NCBI GenBank assembly: GCA_032717465.1 | Contig: CM064670.1 | Location: 20,897,637-20,961,636, forward strand | Source: Coenobita brevimanus | Taxonomy: Eukaryota > Arthropoda > Malacostraca > Decapoda > Coenobitidae | DNA length: 64,000 nt | Reading direction: 5' to 3' | Shown: piece by piece, positions 54,789 through 64,000 of the stretch | Layout: every line of letters begins with the position of its first letter | Position numbering within the stretch: the stretch's first letter is position 1 | Position numbers and translations under genes: made by a program | Notes under the pieces: model-generated | Told to the model about the DNA's origin: nothing | What the model saw: only the letters and a program-made list of their open reading frames with translations | Database searches by the model: none

Positions 54789-57185
54789 GATGAGTGGAAC
54801 GCAGTGAAAGATCAGGAAAATGGCAGTGTGGAGGAGGAATGGCAGTTGTTTAAGAGTGCTGTGGTGGGGCATGCAGAAGAGGTGTGTGGTGTGAGACGTG
54901 TGGGTGGTGGTGTAAGAAAAGGAAGTGAATGGTGGTGCGAGGAAGTAAGTATGGCTGTGGCTGAGAAGAGACGTGCATATGAAGTGTGGCTGCAGAGGAA
55001 GGATGAGATGTCATATGAAAGATATAAGGAAAAGAGGAATAGGGCAAGAAGGGCTGTGCGTGATGCTAAAGTGGCAGCATATGAGAGGTGGGGTAGGCGG
55101 CTGACAGAGAATTTTCAACAGAGTAAGAAAATGTTTTGGAAGGAGGTGAAAAGGGTGCGAAAGGGAGAGTCTGGGAAGGAAGAATGAGTAAAAGCAGAGG
55201 ATGGAAGGATGTTAATTGAGATGGATGCAGTAAGGAAGAGATGGGCAGAGTATTTTGAAAGATTGTTAAATATAGAGGAGGAAAGGATGGCTGAGATTAT
55301 GGCGGATGGAAGGGTGCAAGGAATAAATGTTTTGGGAGAGTTGAATGATTCTTTGATCACGAAGGAGGAAGTGGAGAAGGCAGTAAAGGAGATGAAAACA
55401 AGGAAAGCTGCAGGTATGGATGGGTGTGCTGTGGAATGCCTGAAGAGTGGTGGAGTGACTATTGTTGACTGGTTAGTAAGATTGTTGAATGTGTGCTTTG
55501 AGAAAGATATGGTGCCAATTGACTGGGCAAGTGCTTGTGTGGTCCCGCTGTATAAAGGCTAGGGTGATAAGTATGAATGTACTAGCTTTAGGGGTATAAG
55601 TCTGATGAGTGTTGTAGGTAAGGTTTATGGTAGAGTGTTAATTATGAGAGTTAGAGAGGGTACAGAGGGAGTGATTGGTGATGAGCAATGTGGCTTTAGG
55701 AGAGGGAAGGGATGCGTGGATCAGGTGTTTGCTGTGAGAAAAGTGTGTCAAAAGTATTTAGCGAAAGGCAAGGATGTGTTTTGGGCATTCATGGATTTAG
55801 AGAAGGCGTATGATAGAACTGATAGGGAGGCTTTGTGGACTGTTTTAAGATTGTATAGACTTGATGGTAGGTTACTAAAAGAGATGAAAAGTTTTTATGT
55901 AAATAGTAGAGTGTGTGTAAGAGTGGGAAATGCTGTGAGTGATTGGTTTCCCGTGAGAGTGGGGCTGCGACAGGGATGTGTGATGTCGCCTTGGTTGTTT
56001 AATATTTACATGGATGGTGTTGTAAGGGACGTGAATGCAAGAGTTTTAGGTGGAGTTCTGAGTCTGGTGAATGTTGATGGTGGAGAGTGGAATCTGAAGC
56101 AGCTGCGGTTTGCAGATGATACTGCACTGGTGGCTGATTCAGAGGAGAGATTGAGACAGTCGGTAGAGGAGTTTGGAAGGGTGTGTGAAAGGAGGAAATT
56201 GAAAGTAAATGAGAATAAGAGTAAAGTGATGAAGTGTACGAGGTTGGTAGATGGTACGGGGATGAATATAATTTTGAATGGCGAGTTTCTTGAGGAGGTA
56301 GAGTATTTTAAATATCTAGGGTCAGATGTTGCTGTGGATGGAAGAATAGATGCAGAAGTGAAGTTTAGAATAAATGAAGTAGGAAAGGTGCTGGGAGGAA
56401 TGAAAAAAGTGTTTAGATGTCGTTCGCTTAGAATGGATGCAAAGAGAAGGCTGTATGAGGGTGTTGTAGTACCGACTGCATTATATGGGCTGAAACATGG
56501 AATATGGGTGTAGCAGAGAGGAAAAGTTTGAATGTAATGGAGATGAGGTGTTTGAGGAGTATGTGTGGAGCGACGCGTATGGATCGAGTGCGAAATAATG
56601 AAGTGAGAAGGAGAACTGGAGTTGTTCGGGAGATGGCTGATATAGTTGAGCAGAGGGTGTTGCGATGGTTTAGGCATATTGAGAGAATGGATAATGAGCA
56701 ATTGGTGAAAATGATAACTAGATCTGATGTGAGAGGTGTAAGGCTGAGAGGAAGACCATGAATAGGATGGATGGACAGTGTGAAGAGAGCGTTGGATGCG
56801 AGAGGGATGTCTATTGAGCAAGGAAGAGTGGCTGTGCTTGACAGAAATAAATGGAGAGAAACTGTGAATGAATAAGTGATGACGCAGCCCTGAGGGGATA
56901 TTCTCCCACATTTGGTCTGATCAGCTAGTCAGGTCAGGTGCGGGTAAGAGGATGGGTCTATTATGATGTGGCAGGGGTAAACCAGCTCTGCTGTCGGGCC
57001 TTGCTGCGGATGTCACTGATTGCATTGAGCAGTTGATCCTTGTGTGGTGTGGTGCGGTGAGGATCTGTCCGTTCTCCCCTTTGGGGCTAAGATGCGAATG
57101 AATGTGTTTGAATGGATGAGTAAATGTCCTGTCTCGGCTACCTCCCTTTCCTTGGGGGAAGCAGCCTAGTATATAGAATAGACAG
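54789..57185 (+). pseudogene. LINE family C, 5'-truncated, nested in the CR1-like LINE
   Basis: Starts after the endonuclease with a Glu/Lys/Arg-rich linker (WQLFKSAVVGHAEEVCGVRR; SEWWCEEVSMAVAEKRRAYE). RT in one frame: KAAGMDGCAVECLKSGG, CGFRRGKGCVDQVF, FWAFMDLEKAYDRTD, GLRQGCVMSPWLFNIYMDG and the catalytic FADDTALV (about 56112). That frame is broken by TGA (55187) and TAG (55562), then by one extra base near 56490 and TGA at 56761. The C-terminus ends at about 56874, followed by a 310-base 3' UTR ending TATAGAATAGACAG, a degenerate TAGA tail. Flanked by ATTATTAAA at 54780-54788 and 57186-57194. Confidence 0.9.
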
Positions 57186-58894
57186 ATTATTAAACATTAG
57201 TGGGTATACCTGTGGAAGATTTTGTCGGGTTGATAGGTGTAAAAACTGAGTCTTTGATGCATTAAAAACATCCAGATTATTTTTACCCCAGTCAGATATA
57301 CGAGCCCAGTCAGACATTACTTGTGCAATAGCCTCATCCCTTGTTTGTTGAAGTAACTGCTGAGATGGACGTTGCGGGAACCGAATGGAAAGGTGAAGGG
57401 TGGAGTCATCAGCATAAGAGTGGATAGGGTTAGATGTACAGCTTAGAAGGTCATTGATGAACAAAGGGAAGAGAGTTGGTAATAGGACAGAGCTCTGAGG
57501 AACACCACTGTTGATAGATCTAGGAGAAGAACGATGGCCGTCTACAACAGCGGCTATAGAACGACCAGAAAGGAAGCTAGAGACGAAGGCACAGATAGAA
57601 GGATAGAAACCGTAAGAGGGCAGTTTGGAAATTATAGATTTATGCCAGACCCGATCGAAAACATTTGAGATGTCAAGTGCAGTGGCAAAGCTTTCGCCAA
57701 AGTCCCGAAAGGAAGATGACCAGGAGTCTGGAAAGTAGGTGAGAAGGTCGCAAGTGGAGCATCCCTGACGGAACCCATACTGACGATTAGAAAGAAGATT
57801 GTGACAGGAAAGATGCTTTAAAATTTTTCTATTAAGAATTGACTCAAAAACTTTTGAGATACAGGATGTTAAAGCAATTGGACGATAGTTAGAGGGTTGG
57901 GAATGGTCACCCTTCTTTGGGACTGGCTGAATGAGAGCAAACTTCCAGCAAGAAGGAAAGGTACAAGTTGATAGACAAAGGCGAAAGAGCTTGCCTAGGC
58001 AGGGTGTAAGCACAGAAGCACAGTTCTTGAGAACAACAGGAGGGACTCCATCGGGCCCATATGCCTTGTTAGTATTGAGGCCAGCTACGGCAGAAAATAC
58101 ATCAGCTGAAGAAATTTTAATGTCAGCTATGAGGAAGTCAGAGAGAGGAAGTGATGGAGGAACAGCACCGGAATCGTCTAAGGTGGAATTGGAGGAGAAA
58201 GTCTGAGCGAAGAGATCTGCTTTGTCAGTAGAAGAAATAACTACAGAACCATCAGAGTAGAAAAGAGGAGGGAAGGACGATGAGGTAAAGTTGTTAGAAA
58301 GGTTTTTGGTAAGGTGCCAGAAGGAGCAGGAAGAATTCGAGTTGGAGAGTTGAGAGGATTTAGTATGGATGAAATTATTTTTAGCTGAGTGAAGAACAGA
58401 CTTAGCACGATTTCGGGCAGAAACGTATAAAAGATGTGATTCAGGGGTGGGTTGGCTTCGGTACCTTTTATAGGCCCTCTCCTTGTTGCGGACAGCATTA
58501 GAACAAGCGTGATTAAACCAAGGCTTTCTTGTATTAGTCAGAGGATATGAGAAGGGAATGTATGTTTCCATGCCCAAGAGAATAACCTCCGTAATGCGCA
58601 AGGCACACTCAGATGGCTCCTGGCCATGGAAGTAATAATCATTCCAGGGAAAATCAAAGAAGTACTGCCTGAGGGCCTCCTAATCCGCAGCTCCAAAGTG
58701 CCACAGACGAGGTTTCTTTGGAGGGTCCATAGGCCGTACTGGAGCGATAGGACAGGTTAAGGTGATAAGGTTTTGATCCGAGGAGCCCAATGGAGAGAAA
58801 AGATTAACAGTGTAAGCAGAAGGATTAGTAGTAAGGAAGAGGTCAAGTATGTTGGAGCTCTCTCCAAGGCGGTCAGGGATACGGGTAGGGTGCT
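57138..58894 (-). pseudogene. CR1-like LINE copy 2, linker and reverse transcriptase
   Basis: A 487-codon open frame (58601-57138; its last ~16 codons lie in the nested LINE) with RKPWFNHACSNAVRNKERAY, NKAYGPDGVPPVVLKN, LIQPVPKKGDHSQPSNYRPI, YGFRQGCSTCDLL, ALDISNVFDRVWH, SGVPQSSVLLPTLFPLFIND and the catalytic YADDSTLHLS (about 57415). The usual Gly of PQGS is Ser and the Lys of DxxKAFD is replaced, suggesting decay. It is truncated upstream at 58894 and lacks the endonuclease. Confidence 0.88.
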
Positions 58895-60944
58895 TACCAG
58901 CTTCTTCCTTGTCACTTCTGGATTCAGGGCATTTAGTATCATTCAGAAGACCATCATATACTGCTCTGCATGCAGTGAGACTTTTCTTGCCTATGTTGGT
59001 TTTCAAGACGTCTTTGTTATTAGAGAAACCCCTCTCAACTGATGACTGTCCATGGGATACTATCGGCACCATTTTTACAACCTCCCACAATGACTTGTAC
59101 TTCTCATACATGCCTATCAGTCTAAGCTAGAATTCATAAAATTTGTCCATTCTTCTGTCAAAAGTGGACAGCTGGTCAGTTTCTTCCTTAGTTATCTCCC
59201 TTATCCGCTGGTTAAACTGCAGTAGGACGTCATCACACTTGCTTGCTATCAACCATTTGGTGTTCAAGAGCTTCTGCAGTATGGCCTCCATTTTCTCCAC
59301 TGCTTTTTCTTGATTAGTAGCTATGAACCTAGGATCCATAGCAATCATTGCCCTAACAGCTGCATACTTTAAGGGTCATCTCTCGAAAAGCATGCTAATC
59401 ATTTCTTGAAGAAATATTGTACATTCCATTTAAAATTCCAGTACCTGAAGTTTGCTTGCTTTATTCTCTTTTTGGAGTGTTTCTACCAATAGTTTGGCTG
59501 CATATCCAATGTCAACCCTTTCAGGAGAAACAATAGTTTCCTTCCTAAACACATCTATTTTGGACACAGTCCCTGCATCTTCCAAAACACTCTCCTTTAT
59601 GAACCTTTGAAGCAAATTTGTCAGAATGCTTTGAAGTTCTCCAGAGAGGAATGGCACCATGAGTTTATCGGTCTAGAATAGCTCCAGGAAAGGCACCAAT
59701 ACTTTGGCAATTGTCACAAAGAAATGCAGCTTTGCTGACATTAGTTGATCTTTGGTGTATTCTCTTAAGTTAGCATATGACTGGCACTTTGGTTGTTTAC
59801 TTTTACATAATTTCTCTACCAGGCCATATCTTTATTGCCCTTTCAGCGACAGGCACATCCTCTAGCCAACAGGCACTACAGAACTGCAAGGCAAACTGGG
59901 CATTTCCACCGTTGGCAACCAGATAGTCCTCCCTTCTTGCAGGTGAATCATTGAATCAGTGATATAGAGCTCGCATACACTATCCTATTTCCATCCTGTT
60001 TTACTTGCCCCATACTTGAATGACCGATGAACAACATGACCCAATATTGATGAGAATGGGATATCAGGGTCAGACTCCTGGCGGTCCTGTACAAAAGTTT
60101 TATAGAACTTTCAACTTGTGCTAGGCCCATCCATTGAGATTTGCAGTAAGTTAGCCATGTTCAGTTTTGATCGGCTTTCTTTAAACTTTCCAAGAAGATC
60201 TTCTGATCTTGTGTGTCCTAGAAATACAAAACCAAAGTACCTTGTAACCACTTTGTCCATTTCAGAATCCCAAAAACGGAAGTACAAGTCCATCTACTCT
60301 TCTTGCAATACCTTGTTACGTGACTCAGCAAAATATGCCACAAAAATTGTCCCAAGTTGATGTATTTTTGTAGCAGATCTTCCCTGAAGAAACTGGAAAA
60401 ACCAAACTGGATAAGGTAAGAACACTTACTTTTACCACACTTGAATTTCTGTGCAGTAGCACTATCAGGGAACACTCTCGTAAACAGGTCACTTGTCTTT
60501 TCACTAGAACTGATGGAGTAGTGACTTGCAACTGTTTTCAGGGTACACAAAATTTCAGCGATCAGGACTTCATCACGTCTGCCAAAACTTGCAATAGCTC
60601 GAGAGCTGGAGGCTTCCTCTTTTTGTGATGGTGGATTAGATGGTGGTGGAGGCACCACCAGTTGGCTTTTATCCATGGTTTCAGTATCATTTTCGATACC
60701 GGTTGATGCTGAAGGTTTACCAAAAAGTGAGTCAAGAATTTGAGTTTCCCGGTTCACTTTGTGCTTCTTGTCTTGAGCATGGCTTGTCAGTGCCATCCTA
60801 CCCTTGTTACCCAGTTGAAAACTGTTACCACAAACGATACATCAAGCTCTGGTGTCAGATTTAGTATCCCCCCACCCCCAGCTGGAGAACTCTGAGTCCT
60901 TCATCCACTCTTTCTTGAATTTTGTTTGTTTGCTGGCCATCATA
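58895..60944 (-). pseudogene. hAT-like transposase pseudogene with BED-type zinc finger, main part
   Basis: Starts MMASKQTKFKKEWMKDSEFS at 60944. A zinc finger follows with C-x2-C (CIVCG) and H-x5-H (SHAQDKKH) spacing, one stop lying just before it (60852). A linker leads to SDLFTRVFPDS and KFKCGKSKCSYLIQFG, then FGFVFLGHTRSEDLL, MANLLQISMDGPS, PFLSGELQSILTNLLQRFIK, AMIAMDPRFI and a C-terminal HGQSSVERGFSNNKD motif resembling the hAT dimerisation domain. Several stops and frame changes. I recall this protein plan from many invertebrate genomes; the superfamily label is tentative. Interrupted by the CR1-like LINE after KEEAGK. Confidence 0.78.
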
Positions 60945-61574
60945 AAGTAATCTATGCAGCAAAAAGTACAAAAGCACTAGGTTCATGTTTATTGCCACTG
61001 GCAGGCAAGAGGAAGGTTTGAAGCATGCTTTCAACATTTAGCCAGATGAATATACCTATAACCAGCACAAGAAGCAAATTTGTAGGCAATTCCATATTTA
61101 TACATTTATGCTATAAACTAATCTAAATTACTTTTTCTATGAAGAGATCTAGATAACACAAAGGATTTTACGTAGCCTACAATTCAGATAGTATCTGCTG
61201 TGGGAAATGAAAAGGAAAAAAGAACTTTCCCTTCCAATATAGAAAGCTGAAAAAAAAAAAAAAGTTTCAATTATTTGCTGCAGTGACATCTGAATGCTAA
61301 CAACATCCATTCCTGAAAAAGAGAGAAGCTAAGGAGGCAAGGGGTGCCAAACCCTTCAATTTCTTCTGATGAAAATATTGAAAATACATTGCTTAGGGAT
61401 AATACTTCATTTTGATTATATAAAAATGTTTGCCTGATTACAGTAGTAGTCAGCCAAACATGAAGAAACTGCTCTATCCATTCTTTGACAAGGTTTTGTT
61501 GATCCTTGGTTTGAAATTGTGAATTTCCCTGACTTTTACTGAAATGTCAAAATTCCCTAACCAATTTCAAAATT
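60945..61574. other. Unassigned AT-rich DNA
   Basis: Contains an A-rich run at 61250-61263 and TTCCCTGA-type words near 61520-61570. No gene recognised. Confidence 0.45.
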
Positions 61575-61690
61575 CCCAATCTATTGCCAGATGCCATAAT
61601 CCCGTAAGGGATGGCCATTTGACTTTTGAGATATTTGTTTTATGGAGAGGGGCACTAACCCTCCACCAACCCACTTGTTGACACGTAGGG
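61575..61690 (-). mobile_element. LINE-C-derived UTR fusion (~115 bp)
   Basis: The minus strand joins a leader-like segment (ACAAGTGGGTTGGTGGAGGG, matching 46030-46060 and 10720-10755) directly to a 3'-UTR-like segment (GGCCATCCCTTACGGGATTA, matching 42965-43000). The whole coding region is absent. The left end reads GGCAATAGATTG, near the usual TAGA tail. Confidence 0.55.
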
Positions 61691-61888
61691 TCCCTGACCT
61701 TGAAAAAAAAAAAAATCCATGACTTTTTCACTGATCGTGGACACCATGTCACTGATTACAAAATGTATAGAGCGTACAACAAAATGAGGTTGTTAATCTT
61801 GCCACACACACCCCTATTAAATAGAGATGTACTGATAAAGGTAATTAATACAATATTTACTGAAAACTGTCATGAGCTAAGACAGGCT
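61691..61888. other. Unassigned spacer
   Basis: An A-run at 61701-61713 and no gene. Confidence 0.4.
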
Positions 61889-63560
61889 TTATATCATCAT
61901 CATCATCTGGACCTCCTTTCCCACCCTAGGGCAGGGTGAAAAGTAGCAATGTCCACACAGCCCAAATTTGCCCAGTCCAATGGGCCACGCTTCCATTCAA
62001 TCATCATTTAAGCCCCAGGAATCCTGGCTCAATTGGGTACGTCAAAAACATTCAACACGTTCTGTAGCTTCACACAATCGTATCCGATAGAGTCAATCCG
62101 GACGTTGCCACGTTAAAAAGGGGTGCCAATCCCTGATTATGCACTTCTCCTCACAATATTCATCCAGCCAGCTCGATCTCCTGTCAGTTCCCTAGCCTCA
62201 CCGACTTCCAAACCTCTCTTCCTCACACTCATCCACCGCATCTCTCCACCTTCTCCTTGGCCTACCTCGCCTCCTCCCTCCTTCGAATTTGCTCAGATAT
62301 ACCTTTTTCACCACTCTATTGTTATCTATTCTCTCCACATGACCATACCATCTCAGTACACTCTCTTTGATTCTGGTGTCCACCGACTTCCTCACTTCGC
62401 ATCTTTCACGAATCACATTATTTTGTATCCTGTCCACTCTCTGTACTCCACATACATTCCTCAGCAGTCCCATCTCTACTGCTCTTACTCTTGACTTTTC
62501 ATTTTCATGCCACACCATAGTCTCACGTCCATATGTTAAAGTTGGCACTAACACTCCTGCATGTAAGCCTCGTGCAGCTGCAACACTCAAGTCTCTGTTT
62601 CTTATCAAGGCCTTCACTGCACCAGCTACTTTTCTTCATTGTGTCACTCTACTGTCTACTTCTTATGCACATTTTCCTCTCTCTTCTATCACTGTACCCA
62701 GGTATTTGAACTCTCTCACCAGTTCCAGTCTCTCTCCATTCACTGTAACATCACACTGGGAGTCACCTTCTCTCTCAATAACCATCACTTTACTCTTTTC
62801 TACATTTACTCTCAAGGCACGATGCTCACACACATCAGCAAATCTCTGCACTAGCCTACCAAGTTCTTGTCCAGTACTTGCAAGCAGTACTGCATCATCA
62901 GCATACAACAAATTTGAGATATTCCATCCATCACCATTCATTATCAATGCCATCCTTCTCTCCATTACTCGTGTTTTTACTACTCTTATCACCCCCTCCA
63001 TTTATATATTGAACAACCATCGGGAGATCACACAACCTTGTTGCACGCCCACACCGATCGTGACCCATTCACATAGATGTCCATTATCCCTTACATATGC
63101 TTCACTACCGTCATAAAAACTCTTGACAGCACTTAGCAGCTTACCCTCTACACCGTACATGTGCAAAACGCTCCACAATCTTTCTCTGTCCACTTTGTTG
63201 TATGCTTTTTCCAGATCCATGAATGCCATAAACACCTTATAGTCCTCAGAAGTCTTCTATACTATCAGTCTCTGCAAATATTTGGTCTACACATCCTCTG
63301 CCACTCCTAAAACCACCCTGTTCATCACTCACTAGGACTTCTGTTATCTCTTACTTTCTCTATAATAACTCTTCCATATACCTTCCCTACCACACCCAAT
63401 AAACTTATGCCATGATAATTCTTGCACTCATTTTGCTCACCTTTATTTTTGTATATGGGTATAATCACAGTCTTTTTTCACTCTGGAGACACAGTTTCAC
63501 TCATCCATGCCTTCTTACATATCTCCAACAAGCACTTTATTCCACTCTCTCCACTACACT
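61889..63560 (-). pseudogene. LINE family D (LINE-C-like) RT fragment with (GAT)n tail
   Basis: Minus-strand, 5'-truncated. AFMDLEKAYNKVDRERLW (about 63215), VGVQQGCVISRWLFNI (about 63010; the usual SPWLF Pro is Arg), catalytic YADDAVLLAS (about 62905), YLGTVIEERG, VLVPTLTYGRE, RWYGHVERIDNNR and RRRGRPRRRWRD (about 62270). A 3' UTR of about 330 bases ends in ATC repeats (61891-61908), i.e. a GAT tail. More diverged from the other LINE-C copies than they are from each other. Frame changes at about 62620 and 63000. Confidence 0.82.
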
Positions 63561-64000
63561 TAACCCCTTAACCGCGGGGCATCGCTTTTGTGACGCTCAG
63601 GTGCAATGGATCATACCGCAGGGTGTCACTTTTGTGATTCTGTGTTATTTTGAATTCTCCCGGGCATTCAAGTGGTGGCTTGTATCATCTGTCAGTACTG
63701 CCAGTGTCCAAAAATAGTCAGAGCTTCTAATGTCATCTGTACTCCCATCCATTGTTGACAATTTAGCCATTTATCCCCGTTCTTGACTCCCCTCCCTTCC
63801 TCCCCTCCATTACCCTCTCGTCTCGCCTGCATGGCCGCTCTGCGCTAAGTAAATTTTCCCCAGAGTTTTCCACTGATTTCATCCATTGAAATAAGCCCTA
63901 TGCCCTATTCTTATACAAAATAATATATACAAAAATGAAATAAGGTAACTGATAGTGCCATACACCTGGAATTGGCTAATTATTACCTGGCAACACCCAA
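63561..64000. other. Unassigned end of window with a paired 23-base motif
   Basis: CCGCGGGGCATCGCTTTTGT (63572) and CCGCAGGGTGTCACTTTTGT (63616) repeat at a 44-base interval. CTTAACCCCTTAACCGC precedes them. No gene follows. Confidence 0.4.

Larger units (their letters stand above)
54079..58894 (-). mobile_element. CR1/Jockey-like LINE, copy 2, split by LINE-C
   Basis: Minus-strand LINE inserted in the hAT-like gene. The 3' end at 54079 has the same CCTCGCAT terminus as copy 1 (3631). The 5' end is truncated at 58894, inside the region upstream of the RT. A plus-strand LINE-C sits at 54789-57185. No clear target duplication around this copy. Confidence 0.85.

Overview
The window is eukaryotic and consists almost entirely of transposable elements and simple repeats. 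I find no convincing host protein-coding gene, no rRNA or tRNA gene, and nothing prokaryotic. Long (TA)n, (TG)n and (GA)n microsatellites, CR1/Jockey-like and RTE-like LINEs, a BED-finger/hAT-like transposase and Ty3/gypsy elements with very long LTRs together suggest an arthropod, most likely a decapod crustacean. That assignment is an inference from repeat style, not from a host marker gene.

Layout. 1-3530: a partial minus-strand Gypsy-A-like LTR inserted in an RTE-like LINE (family C). 3531-6600: microsatellites and a decayed CR1/Jockey-like LINE. 6895-10770: a LINE-C copy split by a 2.85-kb foldback element (7789-10633) with about 450-bp inverted arms and GTAC on both sides. 11370-12870: a segment flanked by about 56-bp terminal inverted repeats. 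13306-31434: Gypsy-A1, a coding-deleted LTR element. Its 3' LTR is split by a complete 12.2-kb Gypsy-B element (19133-31287, minus strand), and the 3' LTR of that element is split in turn by a Gypsy-B solo LTR in the opposite orientation (19584-22065). 5-bp target duplications support each level. 31440-32181: dispersed repeat X. 32182-41863: Gypsy-A2, the best preserved LTR element, with gag, pol, a third reading frame and a 2.3-kb 3' LTR. 41864-47474: inverted copies of repeat Y around another LINE-C. 47800-49500: a mariner-like scrap, a 480-bp hairpin MITE and unassigned AT-rich DNA. 49500-52811: a nearly complete RTE LINE with a TGAT tail. 53722-60944: a hAT-like transposase pseudogene interrupted by a CR1-like LINE that is itself interrupted by a LINE-C with a 9-bp target duplication. 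61575-63560: a LINE-C UTR fusion and a further LINE fragment.

The most interesting biology is in the gypsy lineage. Its roughly 2-kb LTRs begin T(A/G)AA followed in most copies by an ATG, and an open frame runs from there through most of U3 in three LTR families. In Gypsy-B that frame contains a codon-phased 36-bp minisatellite (12-residue unit VETI-[YN]-GRS-). In all three elements that still have an internal region, the LTR frame joins, without a frame change, a conserved domain of about 87 residues encoded just before the polypurine tract. Gag and pol are joined by a conserved -1 frameshift-like site with a hairpin.
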